DNA of 64,000 nt, from positions 135,660 through 199,659 of the forward strand of contig DATKDW010000062.1 of NCBI GenBank assembly GCA_035512495.1. Reading direction: 5' to 3'. A program made the position numbers and the translations under genes. Below, piece by piece: positions 8,122 through 16,728 of the stretch (positions are counted from its first letter, which is position 1; every line of letters begins with the position of its first letter). This DNA is from Acidimicrobiales bacterium. Lineage in GTDB: Bacteria > Actinomycetota > Acidimicrobiia > Acidimicrobiales > CADCSY01. The notes below the pieces were generated by a model, which was not told the DNA's origin, did no database searches, and was given only the letters and a program-made list of their open reading frames with translations.

Positions 8122-8129
8122 ACGTTCTC
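8114..8129. promoter_or_regulatory. LexA/SOS box overlapping the DUF222-HNH start codon
   Basis: TCGAAC-ATAC-GTTCTC matches the actinobacterial LexA consensus TCGAAC-N4-GTTCGA at 10 of 12 specified bases; only the last two differ. The start codon (8119-8121) lies inside it. LexA binding here would block transcription until DNA damage. Confidence 0.65.
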
Positions 8130-8181
8130 CTGCAACGGTTTGAGCCCATTTGTTCAGCGTCACGACCCGCCCCTCGACCCC

Positions 8182-8913
8182 TCACCACGCCGCGTCGACG
8201 AGCAGGTAGAGGCTGGTGGCGGTGATGGCGACGAGGTAGAGCACCCGGAACCGGTGCTCGCTCATGCGGTCGAGCGCCCAGCTTCCGGCGGCCGTGCCGA
8301 GCACCACCCCGGCCATGCCAATCGCGGCCGGCGCAAGGAAGCGGGTGGGCGCCAGGCCGGCGAGGCCGAAGAGGATGATCTTGGCGGCGTGACCCGCCAC
8401 CTGGCTGGCGGCGAAGGTGCCCACGAAGGCCTGACGGCTCGCCGCGGCGGCCCGGAAGAGCGGCGCCTGGAGCGGTCCGGTGGCACCGACGACCACGTTG
8501 AGGGCGCCGATGACCCCGCCCACCGCCACCCAACCGACACGGCTCGGCGCCCGGGTGGCGCCGCCCCGCACCTCGGGGACCCAGGTAGCCGCAAGCACGG
8601 TCAGGGCGATTGCGACCTGCAGTGCCTCCGACGGCGCCCGGACCACCAGCGGCATGGCCAGCGCCCCTGCCGGGAGGAGCAGCAACGCGAACGGCGCCAC
8701 CACGGCCCGGTCGACGTCACGCCGCCGGATGACCGTCCGGGTGGCGTTGGAGACGATCTGGATCGCCGCGTGCAGCGGGATGGCCACCACCGGTTCCACC
8801 CACAGCACGAGCACCGCCAGCAGCACCAGCCCGCCGCCGAAGCCGAGGACGGCCGTCATGGCCGACGTGAGGAGCGCCGCCACCCCCACGAGCACGACCA
8901 ACCCGGCATCCAC
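8182..8913 (-). CDS. TauE/SafE family sulfite exporter-like membrane protein
   Basis: 243 residues, nearly all hydrophobic helices. About seven or eight membrane segments are visible, with the internal repeat of the TSUP family: a GFGGGLVLLAVLVL motif near residues 25-40 and a GALNVVVGATGPLQAP motif near 135-150. Family members export sulfite, sulfoacetate or related organosulfur anions; which one is carried here cannot be told. The start is GTG at 8911-8913, immediately preceded by a pair of 8-bp direct repeats. No sulfur-metabolism gene is adjacent. Confidence 0.85.
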   Translation of the reverse strand: MDAGLVVLVGVAALLTSAMTAVLGFGGGLVLLAVLVLWVEPVVAIPLHAAIQIVSNATRTVIRRRDVDRAVVAPFALLLLPAGALAMPLVVRAPSEALQVAIALTVLAATWVPEVRGGATRAPSRVGWVAVGGVIGALNVVVGATGPLQAPLFRAAAASRQAFVGTFAASQVAGHAAKIILFGLAGLAPTRFLAPAAIGMAGVVLGTAAGSWALDRMSEHRFRVLYLVAITATSLYLLVDAAW

Positions 8914-8932
8914 ACTTGTATGGTACTTGTAT
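8914..8932. promoter_or_regulatory. Tandem 8-bp direct repeat in the TauE promoter
   Basis: ACTTGTAT occurs at 8914-8921 and again at 8925-8932, an 11-bp period (one helical turn) directly upstream of the GTG start. On the minus strand these read ATACAAGT and contain TACAAG and TACCAT -10-like steps. The layout suits a regulator binding head-to-tail, or promoter duplication. Confidence 0.4.
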
Positions 8933-8952
8933 CTTGACGGAAGGGATCCCGC

Positions 8953-10005
8953 TCAAGAGGTGGGCACCTCGATCTCGCCGGCGATGATCTGCCGGCGCAG
9001 CGCCTGCAGCTGATCGTCGACGACGTCGAGGTGACCTCCGCTGTCGGTGTAGCCCACCCCGCCCTCGGCGAGGCCCAGCACCGTGGTACCCGAGGGCCCG
9101 CCCCGCTCGACGTAGCCCGTCACCGCGACCTCGACTGCGAGGTCGAGCCGGGACCGCATCGTCGTGAGGAGGCGGGACTGGGCCGTCTCGCTGACCTCGT
9201 CGTACTGGTCGGTGCCGCTGCCGATCGCCCAACGCTGGCGCCCGTCGGCCTCGAGGCGGCGAATGGCCTCGAGGACGCCCACCACCTTCCCGCCGGCAGC
9301 CTCGTAGACCACGTCGGCTCCCGCCTCGTACAGCAGCACCGCCAGCTCGCGGGCCACGGCCACCTCGGTCGCGGCCGTGTCGACCGGGGCGTCGTCGATG
9401 ACCCACAGGTCGACCTCGACGTCGGGGCGCACGTGGCGGGCGCCGGCGGCGTAGCCCGCCCGGTGACGGCGCGCCCGCTCGTCGGCTCGCTCGACGAGGA
9501 TGCCGATCCTGCCGGTCTCCGAGGTCAGGGCGGCAGCCGCACCGACCAGGAAGGCCCCCTGCTCGTCGGCGAAGCGGACGGCAGCCACGTTGTCACCCGT
9601 CGCCTCGCCCCCCACCACCACGAAGTGGTGATCGGGGTAGTCCTCGGCAACGGGCACCACCGCCCGGTCGTACCCCGGACCGATCCCCACCGTCAGACGG
9701 TTGCCGCCCTCGGCCAGCAGGCGCAGCAGGACCTCGCGATCGGGGACCTCGTCGCTCAGCGCCGCCTCCTGGACGCGCACGTCGTGGGCCACCACCGAGC
9801 GCTGCACGCCGATCGATGCCAGGTCGTTCTCGGCCCGGTCGCCGCGGCCGCCGGGGCCGTAGGCGATGCCAACCGCGGCGCCGGTGCCGGCCCCCGGATC
9901 CCCACCGCAGCCGGCGAGAGCGAGGGCGACGGCGAGCACGAGACCGGCGATGACACTCGTCCGGCGGCGCCGACGAAGGTGGAGAGAAGCGTCGGCGGTG
10001 GGCAC
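8953..10005 (-). CDS. BMP family (Med/PnrA-like) substrate-binding lipoprotein
   Basis: About 350 residues: basic N-terminus (RRRRRTSV), hydrophobic signal, and lipobox LAGC placing the acylated Cys at about 35, so it is anchored outside the membrane. The body has the periplasmic-binding-protein fold of the BMP family, which typically binds purine nucleosides for an ABC importer. No ABC transporter genes are adjacent, so it may serve a distant transporter or act as a sensor. GTG at 10005 is chosen because it lies 8 bases after a TACCGT -10; TTG at 10014 is the longer option. Confidence 0.82.
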   Translation of the reverse strand: MPTADASLHLRRRRRTSVIAGLVLAVALALAGCGGDPGAGTGAAVGIAYGPGGRGDRAENDLASIGVQRSVVAHDVRVQEAALSDEVPDREVLLRLLAEGGNRLTVGIGPGYDRAVVPVAEDYPDHHFVVVGGEATGDNVAAVRFADEQGAFLVGAAAALTSETGRIGILVERADERARRHRAGYAAGARHVRPDVEVDLWVIDDAPVDTAATEVAVARELAVLLYEAGADVVYEAAGGKVVGVLEAIRRLEADGRQRWAIGSGTDQYDEVSETAQSRLLTTMRSRLDLAVEVAVTGYVERGGPSGTTVLGLAEGGVGYTDSGGHLDVVDDQLQALRRQIIAGEIEVPTS

Positions 10006-10020
10006 GGAGCGCAACGGTAG

Positions 10021-10989
10021 GTGCTGGCGCCGGTCTGGTCCGAGCCGCGCCCGCCCTGCCAGACTGCGCCCCTGGCCACGAGCACCTCACCCCTCGTCGG
10101 TGTCGGTCGCCGGGCGCTCGCCCGCAGCATCGACGCCGTCATCGCCGCCGGCCTCACCGTGGCCGCGTTCGCCCTGACCCCCGACGACCGCCCGGTGCTG
10201 GGGTTCGTGGTGGCGATCCTCCTCGTCACAGCCCAGGAGGCCTCGCTCCTCGCCAGCGTCGGCGCGACCCCGGGCAAGCTGGCGACCGGACTGCGCGTGC
10301 GCGCCCTCGACCACGCCGGACCACTCCCGGTCGCCGCCGCGCTGCGCCGGTCGGTGATCGTCGCCGTCGTGGGGCTCTCGGTCGTGGGCCTGCCCGCCCT
10401 GGTCGCCTCGGCGAGCCTGAGCCCGATGCGGCGGGGGTTCCACGACCGTCGGTCGGGCACCGTCGTGCTCCCCCGGGCCTTCGGTTCCCTCATCGCCCAC
10501 GACTACGTCCGCCAGTGGGAGGCGGCCGGCGAGCGCACGCCGGTGACACCCCTCGGGCCGGTGGCCTCACTCGCCGAGCGGCGTCGGGCGCGCGCCCACC
10601 GCCTCGACCACGCCCCGCTGCTGGTGGCCGGCACGGTCGCTCTCACCGCGTCCGGAGAGCTCGGCGACGGGATCGGTCCGCTCGTGGTCATCTCGCTGGC
10701 GTGGCTCACCGCCTTCGTCGCCGACGAGACCTGGCGGGTCAGCCGCTACGGCCAGACGGGCGGCCACTGGCGGGAACGGGTCATGGTGGTCGACCGCCGC
10801 AGCGGCGAACCGCCCGGCCCCTGGCGGTCGTTCCTCCGCGCCCTGGTGCTCGCCCCCTTGTTCTACGTGCCGCCGCTCCAGCTCATCCTGGCCGCCTGGG
10901 TGCGCCTGTCGAACCACAACCTCGGGCCTCACGACCTCGCTGGGCGCACCGTCGTCATCCGGCTGCCCCAGTGGCAGCCGGCGAGCTGA
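10021..10989 (+). CDS. RDD family membrane protein
   Basis: Up to 322 residues with two RDD modules: RALARSIDAVIAAGLTVAAFAL (about 30-50) with GATPGKLATGLRVRALD and FHDRRSGTVVL, then a second set ending NHNLGPHDLAGRTVVI at the C-terminus. Four to six membrane helices. Function unknown; RDD proteins are suspected transporters or ion exchangers. Start uncertain: GTG at 10021 is the only usual start codon, but the first 25 residues look non-conserved and a CTG at 10072 sits 6 bases after CAGACT. A rhomboid gene follows 3 bp downstream. Confidence 0.78.
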   Translation: MLAPVWSEPRPPCQTAPLATSTSPLVGVGRRALARSIDAVIAAGLTVAAFALTPDDRPVLGFVVAILLVTAQEASLLASVGATPGKLATGLRVRALDHAGPLPVAAALRRSVIVAVVGLSVVGLPALVASASLSPMRRGFHDRRSGTVVLPRAFGSLIAHDYVRQWEAAGERTPVTPLGPVASLAERRRARAHRLDHAPLLVAGTVALTASGELGDGIGPLVVISLAWLTAFVADETWRVSRYGQTGGHWRERVMVVDRRSGEPPGPWRSFLRALVLAPLFYVPPLQLILAAWVRLSNHNLGPHDLAGRTVVIRLPQWQPAS

Positions 10990-10992
10990 GCC

Positions 10993-11793
10993 GTGGCCCT
11001 CCCCCTGCGCGACGACAGCACGGCCGAGCGGGCGCCGATCGTCACCTGGGCGCTCATCGTGGCCAACGTGGTGGTGTTCCTGCTGCTCCAGCCGCCGGTC
11101 TTCCAGTCGGGCGCGCTCGACACCGGGGCGACCTCCGCCGACCCTGCCCGCCAGCGGGCGGTGGCGGAGGAGCACGTCAACCAGTGGGGCGTGATCCCCT
11201 GTGAGGTGCGCCGGCTCGAGCCGCTCGTCTCCGAGCCCGAGGGCTGTGACCGGGGTACCCGGCTCTCGGCGGTCCCCGACGAGAAGCACGTGCCGCTCAG
11301 CCTCCTCACCCACATGTTCCTGCACGGTGGGGTCATCCACCTGGTGGGCAACATGTTCTTCCTCTGGCTGTTCGGCAAGAACGTGGAGGACCGCCTCGGC
11401 CATGCGGCCTTCCTCGGCCTCTACGTGGTGACAGGCATCCTCGCCATGCTCGGCCACGTCGCCGCCAACCTCACCGACGCCGTGCCCGCCGTGGGCGCGT
11501 CGGGCGCCGTCTCGGGCGTGATGGGCGCGTACGTGATCTTCCACCCACACACCCGCATCCTCACCCTGGTGCCAAACCTGGTGTTCCAAGTCGTGTACCT
11601 CCCGGCGTATGTGCTGTTGGGCCTGTACTTCGTCCTGCAGTTCTTCACCCCCGACATCGCCCAAGTGGCGTGGGTGGCCCACGTCGCCGGCATGGTGGCC
11701 GGCGGCCTCCTCGCCCTCGCGGTCGAGCAGCGCTCCCGCCTCCGTCGGGCATCGCCCCAGAGGCCGGACGCGGCGCGGGAGGTGCCGGTGTGA
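10993..11793 (+). CDS. Rhomboid family intramembrane serine protease
   Basis: 266 residues, six predicted membrane helices. The catalytic Ser is in GASGAVSG (about 170) and the paired His in AHVAG of the last helix (about 233); the L1-loop and following HxxxN motif are visible as HMFLHGGVIHLVGNMFFLW. It cleaves membrane-anchored substrates within the bilayer. The GTG start lies 3 bp after the RDD stop codon, and the stop overlaps the start of the next gene, so RDD-rhomboid-serine hydrolase form one operon. Confidence 0.92.
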   Translation: MALPLRDDSTAERAPIVTWALIVANVVVFLLLQPPVFQSGALDTGATSADPARQRAVAEEHVNQWGVIPCEVRRLEPLVSEPEGCDRGTRLSAVPDEKHVPLSLLTHMFLHGGVIHLVGNMFFLWLFGKNVEDRLGHAAFLGLYVVTGILAMLGHVAANLTDAVPAVGASGAVSGVMGAYVIFHPHTRILTLVPNLVFQVVYLPAYVLLGLYFVLQFFTPDIAQVAWVAHVAGMVAGGLLALAVEQRSRLRRASPQRPDAAREVPV

Positions 11794-12647
11794 CGGAGGA
11801 CGAGCGGAGCCGGGCGCGCGCCGCGCTGGCAGCGATGGACGCCTGGCCGGTGGGCACCGCCGCGGGCGTGGTGGTGCGGGCCAGCGGTGGCACGGTCGAC
11901 CACGGAGACATCGATCGGCGCTTCGCCCTGGCCTCGCTCACCAAGGTCCTCACCGCGGTCGCCGTCCTCGTCGCCGTGGAGGAGGAGACCGTCGCCCTCG
12001 ATGCTCCGGCCGGGCCTCCGGGCGCCACCGTGCGCCACCTCCTCGCCCACGCCTCCGGCCTCGCCCCCGACGAGGCGGTCCCGCTCGCGCCGCCGGGGAA
12101 GCGACGCATCTACTCCAACGCCGGCTTCGAGACGCTGGCCGACGCGGTCGCGGCCGCCGCGGCGATGCCCTTCGACGAGTACCTCCGGGCCGCGGTGCTC
12201 GAGCCCCTCCACCTCACCGGGACGCGGCTCGAGGGCTCCCCCGCATCGGGGGCCACGGGGACCGTCGCCGACCTCGGCCGGCTCCTCGCCGAGCTCCAGG
12301 CGCCCACCATCCTCGCCCCCGCCACCTTGGCGGAGGCCACCACCACCGCCTTCCCCGGACTCGACGGGGTCCTCCCGGGCTTCGGCCGGCGATCGCCCAA
12401 CGACTGGGGCCTGGGGGTGGAGGTCCGGGGCCGGAAGTCGCCCCACTGGACCGCGCCCGGCGGCTCACCCCGCACCTACGGCCACTTCGGTCGGGCCGGG
12501 GGGTTCGTGTGGGTCGACCCCGACGCCGGCGTCGCCGCCGGCTGCCTGACCGACCGCGACTTCGGGACGTGGGCGACCGAGGCGTGGCCCGGGTTCAACC
12601 AGGGGGTCCTCGACGCCTTCGACGTCACCCCACCAGCGGGCCGGTAA
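11790..12647 (+). CDS. Beta-lactamase-fold serine hydrolase (class C/PBP4* type)
   Basis: 285 residues. The penicillin-binding fold is shown by SxxK as SLTK (about 50-53), YxN as YSN (about 109-111) and HFG near 231, replacing the KTG triad as often in this family. Likely a D-alanyl-D-alanine carboxypeptidase or esterase; there is no signal peptide, which argues against a classical secreted beta-lactamase. The GTG start overlaps the rhomboid stop by 4 bases (GTGTGA), implying translational coupling. Confidence 0.85.
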   Translation: MTEDERSRARAALAAMDAWPVGTAAGVVVRASGGTVDHGDIDRRFALASLTKVLTAVAVLVAVEEETVALDAPAGPPGATVRHLLAHASGLAPDEAVPLAPPGKRRIYSNAGFETLADAVAAAAAMPFDEYLRAAVLEPLHLTGTRLEGSPASGATGTVADLGRLLAELQAPTILAPATLAEATTTAFPGLDGVLPGFGRRSPNDWGLGVEVRGRKSPHWTAPGGSPRTYGHFGRAGGFVWVDPDAGVAAGCLTDRDFGTWATEAWPGFNQGVLDAFDVTPPAGR

Positions 12648-12660
12648 GGGTCACACCGAC

Positions 12661-14490
12661 CTACCAGGAGCCGCCCCCACCGCCGCCCATGCCACCGCCG
12701 GACGAGCCACCCCCGCCGAAGCCGCTCCCCCCGGACGAGGATGGCGTCGAGGTGAGGGTGCCCGCGGTGGTGACGGTGAAGCCGCGCATGGCCCCGCTGA
12801 AGTGGGCGAGGGTGAAGGCGTCGGTGCCGCTGTACCAGCCGCCCACGGGCAGCTCCCCGTCGATGCCCGCGAAGGCCTTGGCCCACTTGTCGGTGGCCCC
12901 GAAGACCACGGCATAGGGGAGGTACTCGGAGAACAGCCCGGCCCGCTCGGCAAAGCGGGCCCGCTCCTTCTCGGACTCCTCGATGAAGCGGCGGAAGCCC
13001 TCGACCCGGCGCATCACGGCGGTCCCCTTCGCGGTGCGGTGCGGCATGCGCCGGGCGCTGGCAGCGATCAGCAGGCCCACCACGACGATGGGTACGGGCA
13101 CCAACCCGATTCCTGTGTTGGCGGCGGCAACGACGGTGAGGACCACACCGGCGAGGGCCACACCCACCCCGATGGCGACCCACCGCGCCCGCTCGTGGTC
13201 GGGCCGGGTGTGGAACCACCCCCGCTCGGCGACGTCGTCGTAGAGGTCGCTCTGCACCGACCTCAACCGGGCAGCGAAGCGGTCCTTGAGCTCCGAGATC
13301 CGAACCCGGTCGGGGTGGCTGGCGTCGAAGAGCGACTCGTGGAGGTTCCGCTCGTAGGCCAGGAGGTCGTCGGGGGGTGCCTCCCGGTGCAGCTCCCAGT
13401 CGGGGGACGAGAACCACCCCTTCTTGGGGAGCTCCTCGATCCGCAGGTAGCCGCGCACGGCGAGGTCGATGATGGTGGCGGTGACGTCGAGGGGGTTGGC
13501 GACCTCATCGATGAGGGTGCCGATCTGACCGGGACGCAGGCCGTCGGGCGGCACGTACTCGACGGGCGTGAGGGGGCGGTCGAAGAGGGGCACCCGCTCG
13601 TGGGTGCCGTCGGGGTTGCCGAAGGCAACGTCGACGTGTGAGCCCACGTAGCGACGGTCGCGGCCCGTGCGCCACCACAGGGCGACGACCCCGGCGATGC
13701 CGCCAACGAGGAGGATCCCCGCCGTGCCGACGGTCGCCGGGGTCACGGCGAAGGCCCGCGCCGCGCTCCACCGCTCTTCCAGGATCGGCACGGGCTCGGC
13801 CACCGAGCCCACGGGGAGGCCCACCACCACCGTGAAGGCGCTGCCCGGGCCGAGCGGGCCTGCGCCGAACGTCACGCCCCCGGCGTCGGGTCGGGCCCCG
13901 CTGCACGGCAGGGTGGAGCCTGCCGGGCCGGCGAAGCACGCCACCTCCGTCGGGGCAGTGGGAAGGTCGACGCGCACCCGGGCGGCACCGATGGGGACGC
14001 CCCACTCGGGGCCGATCGCGTCCCAGTAGAGCTCGACGTGGGTGTCGAACCCGTTGAGGGCACCGCCGACGCGGTAGGTGATCTCGTAGGTGTGAGCCCC
14101 CGTGATGAACACGTCCGGCTCGCCGATCCGGAACGTCGTGCGCTCACCGCCCTCCACCTGCACGCGGTCGGGCGCGCCCGGCGACGTCTGCACCGAGAGG
14201 AGGTCGAGACGCAGGAGGCGGTCGTGGGTGTCGTCGTAGCGCTCCCGGACGGGGATGGTCCGAAGGATCCCCCGCCGCTGGGCAGCCCCGAAGTCGTAGC
14301 GGATCTCCTCGCGCACGACGAGGTCGCCGCTTGGCTCCACCGTGATGGTGACGTCGTAGCGCTCGATCCGCTCCCCCGCCTGGGCGGACGCGGGACCGGC
14401 GAGGACGAGGAGCGACGCGCAGGCGAGCACCGTCCCCACCAGCGCCCACCCCAGCGGGCGGCTCGTCGGACGGGACCCCCGGTGGCGCAC
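12661..14490 (-). CDS. DUF2207 domain-containing membrane protein
   Basis: 609 residues: cleavable signal ending near GPASAQA (about 35), extracellular DUF2207 domain (about 40-220, ERYDVTITVEPSGDLVVREEI), membrane helix near 245-265, a large cytoplasmic part, then one or two further helices near 415-455 and a Gly/Ser-rich tail rich in GGG repeats ending GGSW. This architecture is common in Actinobacteria; function unknown. The frame is open upstream, but GTG at 14490 begins the signal peptide and follows TACGCT by 6 bases. Divergent from glutathione peroxidase. Confidence 0.87.
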   Translation of the reverse strand: MRHRGSRPTSRPLGWALVGTVLACASLLVLAGPASAQAGERIERYDVTITVEPSGDLVVREEIRYDFGAAQRRGILRTIPVRERYDDTHDRLLRLDLLSVQTSPGAPDRVQVEGGERTTFRIGEPDVFITGAHTYEITYRVGGALNGFDTHVELYWDAIGPEWGVPIGAARVRVDLPTAPTEVACFAGPAGSTLPCSGARPDAGGVTFGAGPLGPGSAFTVVVGLPVGSVAEPVPILEERWSAARAFAVTPATVGTAGILLVGGIAGVVALWWRTGRDRRYVGSHVDVAFGNPDGTHERVPLFDRPLTPVEYVPPDGLRPGQIGTLIDEVANPLDVTATIIDLAVRGYLRIEELPKKGWFSSPDWELHREAPPDDLLAYERNLHESLFDASHPDRVRISELKDRFAARLRSVQSDLYDDVAERGWFHTRPDHERARWVAIGVGVALAGVVLTVVAAANTGIGLVPVPIVVVGLLIAASARRMPHRTAKGTAVMRRVEGFRRFIEESEKERARFAERAGLFSEYLPYAVVFGATDKWAKAFAGIDGELPVGGWYSGTDAFTLAHFSGAMRGFTVTTAGTLTSTPSSSGGSGFGGGGSSGGGMGGGGGGSW

Positions 14491-14496
14491 GGGCGG

Positions 14497-14506
14497 AGCG
14501 TATCGG
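14497..14506. promoter_or_regulatory. Divergent promoter with overlapping -10 hexamers
   Basis: Minus-strand TACGCT (14497-14502) and plus-strand TATCGG (14501-14506) share TA at 14501-14502. The minus transcript (DUF2207 gene) would be leaderless; the plus transcript would have a leader of about 40 bases ending in a Shine-Dalgarno sequence. Confidence 0.4.
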
Positions 14507-14554
14507 CCTGCTCTGGGCCACACTGGACCCCCGACCGATCTTCGAGGAGCAGAC

Positions 14555-15043
14555 ATGTCGATCCACGACATCCCCGTCAAGACCCTCGCCGGCGAGCCCT
14601 CCTCGCTCGGTGAGCACCAGGGCAAGGCCCTCCTGGTGGTGAACGTCGCCTCCAAGTGCGGCCTTACCCCGCAGTACACCGGCCTCGAGGAGCTGCAGGA
14701 GACCTACGGCGACCGTGGCTTCTCCGTCGTCGGCTTCCCCTGCAACCAGTTCGGCGAGCAGGAGCCCGGCACCGCCGAGGAGATCGAGACCTTCTGCTCG
14801 ACCACCTACGGCGTCAGCTTCCCCCTGTTCGAGAAGGTCGAGGTCAACGGCGAGGGCCGCCACCCGATCTACGAGGAGCTGACCTCGGTGCCCGACGCCG
14901 AGGGCAAGGCCGGCGACATCCAGTGGAACTTCGAGAAGTTCCTCGTGTCACCCGCGGGCGAGGTGGTCGCCCGCTTCCGCCCCCTGACCGACCCGAAGGC
15001 CGACGAGGTCATCGGCGCCATCGAGGAGCACCTCCCGACCTGA
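14555..15043 (+). CDS. Glutathione peroxidase family (thiol) peroxidase
   Basis: 162 residues, full family length. Peroxidatic Cys in VNVASKCGLTPQYTGLEEL (about 35), the FPCNQFGEQEPG signature (about 61-72) with the second Cys, and the WNFEKFLV motif completing the active site. Bacterial cysteine forms usually take electrons from thioredoxin and reduce hydrogen and lipid peroxides in the cytoplasm. The ATG has GAGGAG 6 bases upstream. Adjacent genes do not suggest an operon. Confidence 0.95.
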   Translation: MSIHDIPVKTLAGEPSSLGEHQGKALLVVNVASKCGLTPQYTGLEELQETYGDRGFSVVGFPCNQFGEQEPGTAEEIETFCSTTYGVSFPLFEKVEVNGEGRHPIYEELTSVPDAEGKAGDIQWNFEKFLVSPAGEVVARFRPLTDPKADEVIGAIEEHLPT

Positions 15044-15065
15044 CCGCACCCGCCCGGACCCGGCG

Positions 15066-16652
15066 TCAGTCGGCGACGATGCGGTCCAGGGTGAGCTCGG
15101 GCTTGTCCTGCTCGAGGCGGGCGAGCCACATCGGGCTCTCGAACAGCGCAAGGAGGGTGCCGTCGGCGCGGGCCAGCACCCGCACACCGCTGGTGCGCCG
15201 GAGGGTGGGCGCCGAGGCGGCGTCAGTGCGCCGCGCCACCTTGGTCGCCATCGGCGAGATCTCCACCGGCGCGCCGAACTCGTGCTCGAGGCGGTGGCTG
15301 AAGACCTCGAACTGCATCTGGCCCACCGCGGCGAGCACCGGGGCGGTGTCGCCTACGTCCTCGTCGCGCAGGACCTGGACCACACCCTCCTCGTCGAGCT
15401 GGGCGAGGCCCTTGCGGAACTGCTTGAAGCGGCCGGTGTCGACGGGTCGCGCCACGGCGAAGAGCTCGGGGGCAAAGCTGGGGATCCGCGGGAAGCGGAC
15501 GGGGTGGTCGACGTAGAGCGTGTCGCCGATTCCGAGCTCGGTGGCGTTGACCAGGCCCACGACGTCGCCGGGGTAGGCGTCGTCGATGGTCTCGCGGTCG
15601 CTGCCGAAGACCTGCGAGGCGTACTTGGTGGCAAAGGGCTTGCCAGTTGCCTCGTGGGTGACGGTCATGCCCCGCTCGAAGTGGCCCGAGCACACCCGCA
15701 CGAAGGCGATGCGGTCGCGGTGCGAGGGGTCCATGTTGGCCTGGATCTTGAACACGAAGGCAGAGAAGGGGTCGTCGAGGGCACGGGGGTCGCCGTCGAC
15801 GTCGAGGCGGGGGGAGGGTCCCGGGGCGAGGTCGACCACCGCGTCGAGCAGCAGGCGGACCCCGAAGTTGGTCAGGGCCGAGCCGACGAAGACCGGGGTC
15901 GACTCCCCGGCCAGGAAGGTCTTGGGGTCCACGTCGGCGCCGATCTCGTCGAGCAGGGCGCACTCCTCAACCGCCGCCTCCCAGGACGGGCCCTCCTCCT
16001 GCGCCGCCTGGGCGGCCTCGACCACCTCCTCGGTGGCCTCGGTAGCGCCCCGTGCGGTGCGCCCGAAGCGGAGGAACCGGCCGTCACGTCGGTCGATCAC
16101 GCCTCGGAGGTCGCCGGGGATGCCGACCGGCCAGGTGGCCGGGGTGGGCCGCAGCCCGATCTGCTCCTCGATCTCGTCGAGCAGCTCGAGGGGGTCGCGA
16201 CCGGGCCGGTCGAGCTTGTTCAGGAAGGTCAGGACCGGGATCGAGCGTGCCTTGGCGACCTCGAAGAGCTTGAGGGTCTGCGGCTCGATGCCCTTGGCGG
16301 CGTCGAGCACCATCACGGCGGCGTCGGCGGCCGCCAGCACCCGGTAGGTGTCCTCGGAGAAGTCGCGGTGCCCGGGGGTGTCGAGGAGGTTCACCACGGT
16401 GTCGCCGTAGGTGAACTGCAGCACGGTCGAGGAGATCGAGATGCCGCGCCTCTGCTCCATCTCCATCCAGTCGGAGGTCGCCGAGCGACGGCCTCGACGG
16501 GCCTTGACCGCCCCCGCCTCCTGGATGGCTCCCCCGTAGAGCAGGAACTTCTCGGTGAGGGTGGTCTTGCCGGCGTCGGGGTGGCTGATGATGGCGAAGG
16601 TCCGCCGGGCGGCGGCCTGGCCGACGACGTCGGTCGAGGCTGGCGGTGTCAC
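15066..16652 (-). CDS. prfC: Peptide chain release factor 3
   Basis: 528 residues, the usual RF3 length. Translation GTPase with G1 SHPDAGKTT (about 23-31), the RF3-typical switch region around RRGRRSATSDWMEMEQRRGISISS, G3 DTPGH and G4 NKLD, followed by domains II and III with the conserved QMQFEVF segment. It recycles RF1/RF2 from the ribosome after peptide release. The GTG start at 16652 lies 6 bases after a TAGGGT -10 (16659-16664), so the mRNA is probably leaderless. Confidence 0.96.
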   Translation of the reverse strand: MTPPASTDVVGQAAARRTFAIISHPDAGKTTLTEKFLLYGGAIQEAGAVKARRGRRSATSDWMEMEQRRGISISSTVLQFTYGDTVVNLLDTPGHRDFSEDTYRVLAAADAAVMVLDAAKGIEPQTLKLFEVAKARSIPVLTFLNKLDRPGRDPLELLDEIEEQIGLRPTPATWPVGIPGDLRGVIDRRDGRFLRFGRTARGATEATEEVVEAAQAAQEEGPSWEAAVEECALLDEIGADVDPKTFLAGESTPVFVGSALTNFGVRLLLDAVVDLAPGPSPRLDVDGDPRALDDPFSAFVFKIQANMDPSHRDRIAFVRVCSGHFERGMTVTHEATGKPFATKYASQVFGSDRETIDDAYPGDVVGLVNATELGIGDTLYVDHPVRFPRIPSFAPELFAVARPVDTGRFKQFRKGLAQLDEEGVVQVLRDEDVGDTAPVLAAVGQMQFEVFSHRLEHEFGAPVEISPMATKVARRTDAASAPTLRRTSGVRVLARADGTLLALFESPMWLARLEQDKPELTLDRIVAD

Positions 16653-16728
16653 CGGACCACCCTACCGGGGGGCCTCCGCGTGACCGTCGGCGGCCGGAGC
16701 GTCACACGGGACCCCTAGGGTCGTCGAG

